Origin: Chloroflexota bacterium
GTDB lineage: Bacteria > Chloroflexota > Dehalococcoidia > Lucifugimonadales > Lucifugimonadaceae
Direction: 5' to 3'
NCBI GenBank assembly: GCA_013204555.1
Contig: JABMNO010000030.1
Span: 1 to 54,240, forward strand
Length of the DNA: 54,240 bases
The translations under genes were made by a program, and so were the position numbers. Positions 33,143 to 41,400 of the stretch are shown here, piece by piece. The notes beneath the pieces are model-generated. The model saw nothing but the letters and a program-made list of their open reading frames with translations, was not told the DNA's origin and did not search any database. How positions within the stretch are numbered: position 1 is the first letter of the stretch; each line of letters starts with the position of its first letter.

Positions 33143-34809
33143 TTTCTAAAAAGCCCCAGTTGTGTTGTGTCATCCGACTTGACTTTATCGAGCAGTCGCC
33201 GCTTTCGATTGGAGTTTCGCTCGGCGCTGACGCGCCCCAATTCGTAATGATTATGATCGACATAGCGCATCGCGGCCGCAATCCCTTTGTGATTAGCGAC
33301 GTTTTCAATGGCCCGATGCATTTCCTGACACACGGTTCGATAACTGGAATGACCTGCCTTCCCTGTCCTCAGCTCAATCATATGGAACGCCGCCCGGGCG
33401 TTTAACTGAATCCTGAATCGAACGTTTGTTGCAAATGGAACGACATATTGCGCCGCGTCTTTGCCATGATCCTTTTTAATATCTACAAATAGTTCCGATG
33501 CGCGCGACATTGACTCTCTCCACCTGCCACCTTCACCCAATTCCTGTATTAGCGGGGGAGTCTGGTACCCATTTGAGAATCCGAGAGATTGCCAATCAAT
33601 CGAAAGAAGCCTATGCCGCTGCAAGTCACGGAATGCACCATAATCACAAACTATGTCGAAGGTGTAATACGTACTCTCGAATCCGCGCCCAGGCTTGTGT
33701 CTTCGATTTGATCTCTTGCCCACCGCTTGTTGGATGATTCGAGATTTTTCGTCCTGGCTTAGGGCACTGACTCGCTTCAGCAGTTCCTCGTATGAAGAAT
33801 CGGAGTGAGGGTATAGAGATGAAGCGATTACTCGATCTTCACCATCAGATTCCCATTCGACGAGGTTAACTTTAGCGCTGCTCTCTCCCAATAGGTTCGG
33901 TTGATGCTCTGAGCCCGAGACCTCACCAATCAATCCGTCGTCAAGTGTGCGCAAGTAGGAGGACGTCGCAACACCTCTATTTTTTACATCTACCCGCGTC
34001 AAGAATTGAGGAATCACTTTTCGCAACTCTTGTAGCATCATATGTGAGTATTGAACTGATTCCTGAATCCGAGATGCTCCCATTCGGATCAGTAGATTTT
34101 CGTAAGCTTGTCCGGAAGCATATATCCCCAGATTGGAAAGCGTGGCTGCTGGCAACAGGCCTCGAGTCAAGTCATACGCCTCCGCTCGAATCCCCGCCAT
34201 CAATTCTTTGTCAGATTTTCCTTGGCTTGTTGGATGTCGCTTGCTGAGAGACCGCATTAGCGACCTATTCATTTCCGAATAGGTGGTAAAAAGCTCATCC
34301 ATGAATTCGATGTATCTATCGACTAACTCACCATCAGCGAGTTCTTGGGGTATGTGATATCTGTATCGTCCACCGAGTTTTTTATCGTAAGAAATATAGC
34401 GAGTACTTTGCTCCAAATACGAAGCGACGCGGCCTCGCTCAAGAATCTTGGTGAGCAAATTGGAAGCCTGTTCACACGCTAGGTGGGCACCGCCTAACTG
34501 TGCGACAGAGTCATCTCCAAATTCGGTGAAGACTTTGTCAAAGAGACGTTCGGCTCTTTCTTTGCCGACCTTACCGCTTGCTGGCGAACTGACCTGGGCG
34601 ATAGCCTCAACACCGAGATCGGGCTCAATTACGAACTCATCAAGAAATAGCCTTCGAATCGACTTTGAGGTTCGGCTATAGCGCGCGAATAGTGCAGCTT
34701 TGACCACTTCAGGCAAATTGATAAGGCCAAACACCGGCTGATCGACGTTAGTGAAATAGCGTTCAAGCGTCGCAGTTTGCGAATCATCAAATGGTTCAGA
34801 GAAATACAA
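33139..34809 (-). CDS. thyX: Double-domain ThyX (FAD-dependent thymidylate synthase) protein
   Basis: This 556-aa protein has two ThyX-like halves, whereas the classical enzyme has 220-250 aa and works as a tetramer. The first half has RVASYLEQSTRYISYDKKL (about 127-145) and a helix block ending IRMGASRIQESVQYSHMML. The second has FRDLQRHRLLSIDWQSLGF (RHR at 398-400) and NARAAFHMIELRTGKAGHSS. The classical RHRTxSxNExSxRY motif is only partly kept, split between halves. It may make dTMP from dUMP, methylene-THF and NADPH, or have another role. It starts with TTG, nine bases after a TACAAT box, with no good ribosome binding site. Confidence 0.8.
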   Translation of the reverse strand: MYFSEPFDDSQTATLERYFTNVDQPVFGLINLPEVVKAALFARYSRTSKSIRRLFLDEFVIEPDLGVEAIAQVSSPASGKVGKERAERLFDKVFTEFGDDSVAQLGGAHLACEQASNLLTKILERGRVASYLEQSTRYISYDKKLGGRYRYHIPQELADGELVDRYIEFMDELFTTYSEMNRSLMRSLSKRHPTSQGKSDKELMAGIRAEAYDLTRGLLPAATLSNLGIYASGQAYENLLIRMGASRIQESVQYSHMMLQELRKVIPQFLTRVDVKNRGVATSSYLRTLDDGLIGEVSGSEHQPNLLGESSAKVNLVEWESDGEDRVIASSLYPHSDSSYEELLKRVSALSQDEKSRIIQQAVGKRSNRRHKPGRGFESTYYTFDIVCDYGAFRDLQRHRLLSIDWQSLGFSNGYQTPPLIQELGEGGRWRESMSRASELFVDIKKDHGKDAAQYVVPFATNVRFRIQLNARAAFHMIELRTGKAGHSSYRTVCQEMHRAIENVANHKGIAAAMRYVDHNHYELGRVSAERNSNRKRRLLDKVKSDDTTQLGLFRN

Positions 34810-34865
34810 GATACCTGCATTGTATTTCCGACCGCAGGAAGTATGTTGACTGGGTGTGAATTCTT

Positions 34866-36503
34866 CTACCTAAAGTTAGCGAACCCATCTGGCGTCTGGA
34901 CTTCAAGCAATGTGAACTCAGAAGTACGTGTCGCGGTATGAAGTGCATCTCCCAACGCAGAGATTGAATCGACCTGCACGCCCTTAAGCCCGTATGCACC
35001 GGCCAGTGCCATGAAATCAGGGTTCCTCAACTCTGTGGCGAAGTGCCGACCACCTTGCAGCTTGTCCTGGTAGTTGTAGAGCGCCCCCCAGGCATTGTCA
35101 TTGAAGATCAACTGGACAATGCCAAGACCATACTGGGCAGCCGTGCCAAGCTCCTGCATGTTGAATTGGAATCCACCGTCCCCGTGTATCGATACGACAG
35201 GAACATCGGGATTTCCCGCTTTCGCCCCGAGGGCTGCGGGAAACGCCATTCCAATGGAGCTCCATGCATGAACGTTTACGAAGCGGCGCGGTCCTGTCGC
35301 CTCAAGACCGCGCACTGCCCAGTAGGCCGGAATGGCGGCGTCAGCTGTAACGATGGTTTCGTCCGGCATCGCGTCTCGGATCACATCGAACGTTCGCTGT
35401 TGGTTAGGTCCGGATTCGGCCAGCTGCGTTCGTTGAGCCGCTCTAGCTTCTGATGCGATGGTCACTGCGTCGGCATTCGGGCGCTTTCCGAGACGAGTCA
35501 GCGCCTCAGAAAGCATAGAGAGTCCCTTCGCAGCGTCGCCCTGCAATCCAACGGTAGCCGGGAAATTCTTATCAAATACGTTCGCATCAATATCCAGGTG
35601 AATCAGCGTATCCGGTAGTTTCATACCTGCGCCGCTCGTGATCGTGTGGGAAAGCCTTGATCCAACGACGAGAACGGCATCAGAACTGTTGAGGACTTCC
35701 CAGATGGGATTCTCCCCGTAGACTCGGCCTCCACGCACGCATCCCATGGCCAGCGGATGGCGATCGGAGACAGCACCTTTGCCACCGTAGGAGGTCGTGA
35801 TCGGGGCGCCAAGGGTCTGTGCTAGCTCGATCAGCTCGACTTCTGCGCCGCCCGTAACGGCGCCGCCGCCAGCAAGTATCACCGGACGCTCCGCGTTTGC
35901 GAGTAATTGCGCCGCATGAGCCACCGCGTCAGCGTCTGGAGCCGGGCGCGATTTCGTTGATGGCGAAAGAATCTCGATGTCATCTGACTTTCCCAGGGCG
36001 GTCGTAGCGATCTCCACATCTACGGGGCGCGGTCGGTCAGAATTCATATGCTCAAACGCTTCATAAATAGCCCCGGACACGCCCGCTGGCTGCGGCACGA
36101 AAGTGTTCCATGATGTGACCGACTCAAACATCTTGAGTTGGTTTTGGGGCTCGTGGATATCTCCGCGACCTGAATTCCTGAACTCGGGATCCACGTCGGT
36201 CGTCAGATGGAGGATTGGGACAGACGCGGCGTAAGCCTCGCCCAGCGCTCCAAGAGTGTTTCCCGCTGCTGGACCAGTCGAACTTAGAATCACACCAGGC
36301 CTACCGGTCACTTGCGCGTATCCGTAGGCCATGAAAGTGGCGGCGGACTCGTGGCGAGTGCCTATGAAGCGAATCTTGTCCTGACGTTCCCGCAGTGCGT
36401 CGAAGAGGTCCAGCGTGTGGACGGAGATCACCCCGAATATCGTATCTACGCCATGAGCGATCAGGGATTCGACCGCTGCCTGTCCACCCGTCATCACCGC
36501 CAT
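34866..36503 (-). CDS. ThDP-dependent acetolactate synthase-like enzyme
   Basis: This complete 545-aa three-domain ThDP enzyme has the catalytic Glu52 in GTRHESAATFMAYGY, the central domain with GGGAVTGGAEVELIELA, and the ThDP motif IHGDGGFQFNMQEL followed by IFNDNAWGALYN. Family members are acetolactate synthase, benzoylformate decarboxylase, oxalyl-CoA decarboxylase and sulfo-/phosphonopyruvate decarboxylases. No regulatory subunit is adjacent, so biosynthetic acetolactate synthase is unlikely. GGGAG ten bases upstream supports ATG 36503. It follows the PDH genes on the same strand but a terminator separates them. Confidence 0.87.
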   Translation of the reverse strand: MAVMTGGQAAVESLIAHGVDTIFGVISVHTLDLFDALRERQDKIRFIGTRHESAATFMAYGYAQVTGRPGVILSSTGPAAGNTLGALGEAYAASVPILHLTTDVDPEFRNSGRGDIHEPQNQLKMFESVTSWNTFVPQPAGVSGAIYEAFEHMNSDRPRPVDVEIATTALGKSDDIEILSPSTKSRPAPDADAVAHAAQLLANAERPVILAGGGAVTGGAEVELIELAQTLGAPITTSYGGKGAVSDRHPLAMGCVRGGRVYGENPIWEVLNSSDAVLVVGSRLSHTITSGAGMKLPDTLIHLDIDANVFDKNFPATVGLQGDAAKGLSMLSEALTRLGKRPNADAVTIASEARAAQRTQLAESGPNQQRTFDVIRDAMPDETIVTADAAIPAYWAVRGLEATGPRRFVNVHAWSSIGMAFPAALGAKAGNPDVPVVSIHGDGGFQFNMQELGTAAQYGLGIVQLIFNDNAWGALYNYQDKLQGGRHFATELRNPDFMALAGAYGLKGVQVDSISALGDALHTATRTSEFTLLEVQTPDGFANFR

Positions 36504-36545
36504 CTTGTGCCGTCTCCCTTCATGGTCGTCACACCTGAATCACAA

Positions 36546-36574
36546 AGGCCCGCAGAGATAATCGCTGCGGGCCT
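36546..36574 (-). terminator. Terminator of the PDH operon
   Basis: A perfect 10-bp inverted repeat, AGGCCCGCAG (36546-36555) and CTGCGGGCCT (36565-36574), has a 9-nt loop. It lies 21 bases after the E2 stop, and on the minus strand TTTGTG follows the stem. Confidence 0.75.
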
Positions 36575-36595
36575 CGTTTGGAAATGTCCTTTGTC

Positions 36596-37861
36596 CTAGA
36601 GCACCATGCTGAGCGGGTTCTCAAGAAATCTCTTGATTTCGTTGATGAACGCCGCACCTTCGGCACCGTCATTGACCCGATGGTCGACGCTCAGGGTCAT
36701 CTTCATGATGTTGCCGATGGCAAGTTCACCGTCTCGGACAACGGGCGTGGGCATCGAAGCGCCAACCGCCAGGATGCCTGGCTGCGGCGGGAAGATGATC
36801 GCCGAAAACTCGTCTATGCCGAACATGCCGAGGTTGGAGACACTAAACGTCCCCCCGGTCATCTCTTCCTGCGTCAGACCGCCAGACTTCGCACGGACGC
36901 CGAGATCTTTGCTGGCGATAGCGATGTCCTTGAGGCTCTTCCCCTGGCAACCGAGTATCGCTGGAACCATGAGGCCCTCGTCCAGAGCAATGGCCACTCC
37001 AACGTTGATGTTTGGGTGAGCGACCAGCTTTTCCTCCGTGTAAGACATGTTCCACTTGGGGTGCTTCTCAATTGAGAGGGCCACGGCCTTGAGAATCATG
37101 TCGTTTACGCTGATACGCACGCCACTGTCGGCCATGGCGTCATTAATCTGCTTCCGTGCAGCAAGGGCCTCCGTCATTTCAACGCTGACCGTCACCCAGA
37201 AATCTGGTTGATCAAGTTTGCTACGTACGACGGTCCGGGCAATCGCTTTTCGCATACCCGTGAGCGGGATATCTTCGGTGAGAAGTGCGGGGGCAGGAGT
37301 TGCTTGAACGGCCTGAACAACTGGAGTCGCGACTGCCGCGGCTGGAGTGGCCTCTGGAGCAGGTGTTCCGCCTCCGGCAATTGCTGCATCCACGTCGGAC
37401 TTGACGATGCGACCTCCTGGTCCGGTCCCGGCAACCAGTGCAAGATCGATGCCGTTTTCGGCTGCGAGTTTCTTTGCAACTGGCGATGCCTTGACCCGGC
37501 CACCTGAGGCAGCGTCGGTGGCTGCTACGGGGTCAGGAGCTACTCCGGCCGGTGTCGACGGCGCGGCCACTGCCGCGGGAGCCTCACTTGCAGGCGCATC
37601 CATCGACGGTATCTCCTCGTCGGCGTCAGCGATGATAGCGATAACCCGTCCCACTGGTACGGTAACGCCCTCACCGATGATCACCTTTCGGAGAACACCG
37701 TTTCCATAGGCCTCCATCTCAACGACAGCTTTGTCAGTCTCAACCTCGGCAAGAATGTCTCCGCGTGAAATCTCGTCGCCTTCGGCCTTGATCCAACGGG
37801 CTATAGACCCTTCGGTCATATCGGCGCCCATGGAGGGCATTACAACTTCGGTTACCGCCAA
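36596..37861 (-). CDS. pdhC: Pyruvate dehydrogenase E2 (dihydrolipoamide acyltransferase)
   Basis: This 421-aa E2 has one N-terminal lipoyl domain (lipoylated K44 in ETDKAVVEMEA), an Ala/Pro linker, a peripheral-subunit-binding domain at about 122-160 (ASPVAKKLAAENGIDL), a second Ala/Pro linker and the catalytic domain with H394 and D398 (SVDHRVNDG). It transfers the acyl group from lipoamide to CoA. The start is TTG 37861 with GAGG seven bases upstream. It is the last gene of the E1alpha-E1beta-E2 operon, 59 bases after E1beta. Confidence 0.94.
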   Translation of the reverse strand: MAVTEVVMPSMGADMTEGSIARWIKAEGDEISRGDILAEVETDKAVVEMEAYGNGVLRKVIIGEGVTVPVGRVIAIIADADEEIPSMDAPASEAPAAVAAPSTPAGVAPDPVAATDAASGGRVKASPVAKKLAAENGIDLALVAGTGPGGRIVKSDVDAAIAGGGTPAPEATPAAAVATPVVQAVQATPAPALLTEDIPLTGMRKAIARTVVRSKLDQPDFWVTVSVEMTEALAARKQINDAMADSGVRISVNDMILKAVALSIEKHPKWNMSYTEEKLVAHPNINVGVAIALDEGLMVPAILGCQGKSLKDIAIASKDLGVRAKSGGLTQEEMTGGTFSVSNLGMFGIDEFSAIIFPPQPGILAVGASMPTPVVRDGELAIGNIMKMTLSVDHRVNDGAEGAAFINEIKRFLENPLSMVL

Positions 37862-37920
37862 TGAATTACCTCGTCGCCTCTTCGCTCAAATTCAGATCCG
37901 CCACCGGGTCACAATGATAC

Positions 37921-38898
37921 TCAGATTCCGTAGGCGGCCGATACAGCGGCAATCGCCTTGTCAGCCGACGGAATCATCGACTGTTCCAGACCTCGATTGT
38001 AGGGGTGAGGGACATCCTCTGCTCCAACTCTGACGACAGGACCGTCCAGGAAGTCGAACGCATTCTCCTGTATCTGGGCCGCGATCTCACCCATTATGCC
38101 GCCTGTTTTCAAGTTCTCTTCTAACAAGAGCACGCGGTTGGTCTTTTTTACGGACGTAATCACGGTTGGCATGTCCAATGGCCGCAGCGTTCGCAGGTCT
38201 ATCACTTCAGCCGAGACATCGCGGGCAGCTAATTTATCCGCGACCTCCATCGCCGTGACCATTGCATGATGGTAGGAGACGATGGTGAGGTCGCTACCGG
38301 GTCGTTTGATATCGGCTAAACCAATTGGCACGATGAAATGTTCATCCGGCACGAAGCCCTTTTGTTGGTACATCAGCACGTGCTCAACCATGAGCACCGG
38401 GTCAGGGTCCAACAGCGAGGATCGCAGCAATCCGAGCGCATCCGCCGGAGTCGATGGCGCGACCACCTTCATGCCGGGGATTGCGGCGAGCCAATTCTCG
38501 TAACTGCGAGAGTGTGTCGCTGCAAGCTGAATTCCGCCTCCGGTTGGAGCGCGGTAAACGATAGGCACTGACACTTGTCCACCGGACATGTATCTCAACG
38601 AGGCGCCAATGTTGATCATCTGATCGAAGGCCAGAAGTGCGAAGTTCAGGTTCATGTACTCGACAATGGGTTTCAGCCCACCGACGGCCGCACCGATGCC
38701 AGCACCAACGAAAGCGGCCTCGGAGATTGGCGTGTCGCGAACCCGTTCAGGACCAAACTCGTCCAGCAGTCCAGCCGTTACGGAATATGCCCCTCCGTAC
38801 GCGCCAATGTCCTCACCCATGATGAGCACGTCGGGGTCGTTTTCCAGTGCTTCATGGTGACCCATCTGAAGGGCGTCACGAATATTTATTTCAGGCAT
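37921..38898 (-). CDS. pdhB: Pyruvate dehydrogenase E1 component, beta subunit
   Basis: This 325-aa transketolase-like E1beta starts INIRDALQMGHHEALEND and continues with VLIMGEDIGAYGGAYSVT, the conserved ThDP-contacting Glu region, then DTPISEAAFVGAGIGAA and the C-terminal domain VIDLRTLRPLD. With E1alpha it forms the 2-oxo acid decarboxylase. It overlaps the end of the alpha gene by eight bases. Acetoin or branched-chain substrates are alternatives that sequence alone does not exclude. Confidence 0.94.
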   Translation of the reverse strand: MPEINIRDALQMGHHEALENDPDVLIMGEDIGAYGGAYSVTAGLLDEFGPERVRDTPISEAAFVGAGIGAAVGGLKPIVEYMNLNFALLAFDQMINIGASLRYMSGGQVSVPIVYRAPTGGGIQLAATHSRSYENWLAAIPGMKVVAPSTPADALGLLRSSLLDPDPVLMVEHVLMYQQKGFVPDEHFIVPIGLADIKRPGSDLTIVSYHHAMVTAMEVADKLAARDVSAEVIDLRTLRPLDMPTVITSVKKTNRVLLLEENLKTGGIMGEIAAQIQENAFDFLDGPVVRVGAEDVPHPYNRGLEQSMIPSADKAIAAVSAAYGI

Positions 38899-39871
38899 AT
38901 ATGTCCGTAAACAGCTCGTCTTCTGTGGGTTCAGGACTTTCTTCTGCGAACCTGATGGCCTCTCGAACTACATCGTCCTGAGTTTCACGAATTTCTAGCA
39001 GTTCCAGTTCCGTGGTGAGATCCTGCTGGAGCAGTCGATCACCAAGAAGGGAGATCGGATCTTTCTTGCGCCACTCCATTTCTTCCTCATGGGAGCGGTA
39101 GTTGACTGGATCTGCCAGTGAGTGCCCGCGAAATCGGAATGTCTTTGCTTCAATGTAAGCGGGACCATTTCCCGCCCTTGTTTTCTCGATGGCCGCTCGG
39201 GCTACTTCTCTCACGGCCAGAACATCCATGCCGTCAACAACGGCGCAGGCGATTCCATATGGCGCGCCGGCCATGTCGAAATCGCCGCCGCGGGCGTGAG
39301 CTCTGCCGACTGCCGTTCCCATGCCGTAGAGATTGTTCTCAAGAAGAAATACGAGTGGAAGATTCCAGACCGCCGCAAGATTCATCGTCTCGTGGAACTC
39401 GCCCTCATTTACGGAGCCATCGCCAAGGAACACAAGAGCAACACCGCCGGTGTTCTTGTACCTGGCAGCCAGCGCGAGGCCAGCCGCCAAGGGGAGGTGT
39501 CCAGCGACAATTGCATGGCCCCCATAAAAGTTTCGAGATGCCTGGAAAAGGTGCATAGAGCCACCTTTGCCTTTGCTGGACCCGGTGGCTTTACCAAAAA
39601 GCTCTGCCATCGCATGCTTGGGATCCATGCCGCGAGCTAGAGCGTGCCCGTGATCTCGATAGTGCGTGACAACATAATCACGATCTTCGAGTGTTGATAT
39701 CGCTCCAACTGCGATTGCCTCTTGGCCTGAGTAAAGGTGGAGGAATCCGCGAATATGTCCGCGGGTATACATCTCTCCTGATCGCTCCTCAAACTCGCGT
39801 ATGAGGTACATCTGCTGATAAAGACTTAGCAGTTCAGTCTTGAAAGAGATGTCTATTGCTTCAGCCTGCAT
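38891..39871 (-). CDS. pdhA: Pyruvate dehydrogenase E1 component, alpha subunit
   Basis: This 326-aa E1alpha has HYRDHGHALARGMDP, the motif GKGGSMHLF and the ThDP-binding motif GDGSVNEGEFHETMN at residues 150-164, ending with ENN at 178-180. It decarboxylates a 2-oxo acid with ThDP and hands the acyl group to the E2 lipoyl domain. GGAG five bases before ATG 39871 sets the start. The operon lacks an E3 gene; the disulfide oxidoreductase at 30338 is a poor candidate. Confidence 0.94.
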   Translation of the reverse strand: MQAEAIDISFKTELLSLYQQMYLIREFEERSGEMYTRGHIRGFLHLYSGQEAIAVGAISTLEDRDYVVTHYRDHGHALARGMDPKHAMAELFGKATGSSKGKGGSMHLFQASRNFYGGHAIVAGHLPLAAGLALAARYKNTGGVALVFLGDGSVNEGEFHETMNLAAVWNLPLVFLLENNLYGMGTAVGRAHARGGDFDMAGAPYGIACAVVDGMDVLAVREVARAAIEKTRAGNGPAYIEAKTFRFRGHSLADPVNYRSHEEEMEWRKKDPISLLGDRLLQQDLTTELELLEIRETQDDVVREAIRFAEESPEPTEDELFTDIYA

Positions 39872-39993
39872 TCATTCTCCACGTGCGTTGTATCGATGCA
39901 TCGCGCCGAGTGAATTCTTAGATACGGCAAGGGATTGAGCGATGCGGCAAACCATGAATTATAGCTGGAGGACTCTTAGTAAATCACCGTAAC

Positions 39994-40884
39994 TTATGCG
40001 GCTTCAAGGGCTCTGATGGCAGCCTTCAAACTGTTCTGAAGCAGCATTGCGATAGTGAGCGGACCGACACCGCCCGGTACCGGTGTGATTGCAGACGCCA
40101 CCTCAACCGCCTCTGCGAAGGCGACATCCCCTGAGAGCCGATAGCCACGTTTTCGAGTCGGATCATCTACACGAGAAGTTCCGGCGTCGATTACTACGGC
40201 TCCAGGTTTGATCATGTCGCCGGTGATCGCTTCGGCCTTGCCCATCGCAGCGACTAGCACATCACCCTGTCGGGTAATCTCCGCAAGATCACGAGTTCCC
40301 GTATGACAGAGCGTGACGGTGGCATTGGCGCCTGAGCCACGCTGAGATAGCAGTACAGACAGTGGCCTGCCCACCAGAGAGCCTCTGCCGCAGATGACTA
40401 CATGAGCACCGCTGAGTTCGACTCCCTCTTCCACAAGGATGCGCTGAATACCAAGGGGAGTTGCAGGAATGAAGCCGGGTGAGCCCGCCAGCAACATTCC
40501 AAGGCTCACAGGATGCAGTCCGTCAACGTCTTTTGCTGGGGATATCGCTGATGTGATCAAATCACTGTCGATGTGGCCTGGCAGCGGGAGTTGCACCAGA
40601 ATCCCGTGAACGGTGTCATCGGCATTAAGTCTCTGAACAGTCGCCAGGACTTCAGCCTCAGGAGTCGAGTCCACCAAATGGATCACCTGGCCTTTGAAGC
40701 CTGCCTCGGTGCTCGCCTTCTCCTTGCCACGTACGTACACGGCTGACGGAGCGTCATCACCTACGAGAACAACAGTGAGACCAGGCGGGAAGCCGTGCTC
40801 AGCGGAGAACTTCGATACACCGATCGCAACTTCGGCTCTGACCTTTTCTGCTATCGCTTTGCCATCGATGATTCGAGCTGTAAT
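39994..40884 (-). CDS. folD: Methylene-THF dehydrogenase/cyclohydrolase FolD
   Basis: This bifunctional enzyme of about 296 aa interconverts methylene-, methenyl- and 10-formyl-THF. Visible blocks are YVRGKEKASTEAGF (catalytic Lys), VQLPLPGHI, DVDGLHPVSLG, VICGRGSLVGRPLSVLL and PGGVGPLTIAMLLQN. The usual family N-terminus, TARIIDGKAIAEKV, begins right after an ATT codon at 40884, which has GGAGG six bases upstream. The only conventional in-frame start (GTG 40938) adds 18 non-conserved residues, so I prefer initiation at ATT, or an ATG lost by mutation or error. Confidence 0.93.
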   Translation of the reverse strand: MTARIIDGKAIAEKVRAEVAIGVSKFSAEHGFPPGLTVVLVGDDAPSAVYVRGKEKASTEAGFKGQVIHLVDSTPEAEVLATVQRLNADDTVHGILVQLPLPGHIDSDLITSAISPAKDVDGLHPVSLGMLLAGSPGFIPATPLGIQRILVEEGVELSGAHVVICGRGSLVGRPLSVLLSQRGSGANATVTLCHTGTRDLAEITRQGDVLVAAMGKAEAITGDMIKPGAVVIDAGTSRVDDPTRKRGYRLSGDVAFAEAVEVASAITPVPGGVGPLTIAMLLQNSLKAAIRALEAA

Positions 40885-41030
40885 TTCGGGCCTCCGCGCG
40901 TATGAGATGCAACAATTTTCTGATTTTGATCGTAGCACGGTACTTGCTGAAAATCGTGAGGTTGATACGGGTACCGGAGTTGCGTCGGCGATAATAAGGC
41001 CATCAACAGATTGCAGCGATGGTGGAGCGG

Positions 41031-41396
41031 ATGATCTATACCGGTGTTGACCTGATCGAGATAGAACGGATTGGAGAGGTGTATGAACGCTATGGAGAGC
41101 GATTCCTGAATCGCTGCTACACAGCCGGTGAGCAACTATATGCTCGAGGCCGCGCTCCTCAACTGGCGAGTCGATTCGCAGCCAAAGAAGCCGTTATGAA
41201 AGCTCTAGGGACTGGAGTTCGCGGAGTTGCATGGACCGAAGTTGAAGTGGTTCGTGCTCGCGGTCAGGCTCCCGAGATTGTTTTACACAGACGGGCCGCC
41301 AAACGGGCTGAGTACATGGGCATCAAACGTATGGCGTTGAGCCTCTCTCACTCTCGTGAGATGGCCATAGCTTCCGTTGTGGCCGAGGCCGACTAG
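41031..41396 (+). CDS. acpS: Holo-[acyl-carrier-protein] synthase AcpS
   Basis: This protein of about 121 aa transfers phosphopantetheine from CoA to acyl carrier protein. Signatures are GVDLIEIERI (Mg-binding Asp), then RFAAKEAVMKALGTGVRG (catalytic Glu/Lys) and the C-terminal LSLSHSREMAIASVV. The family starts near MIYTGVDL, hence ATG 41031; ATG 41019 adds four residues. It is followed after about four bases by nnr, an order common in bacteria. Confidence 0.93.
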   Translation: MIYTGVDLIEIERIGEVYERYGERFLNRCYTAGEQLYARGRAPQLASRFAAKEAVMKALGTGVRGVAWTEVEVVRARGQAPEIVLHRRAAKRAEYMGIKRMALSLSHSREMAIASVVAEAD

Positions 41397-41400
41397 CGTG

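Noticed and set aside
34819..36503. ilvB acetolactate synthase of branched-chain biosynthesis
   Set aside because: There is no ilvN small subunit or other ilv gene nearby, so only the broad ThDP family is supported.
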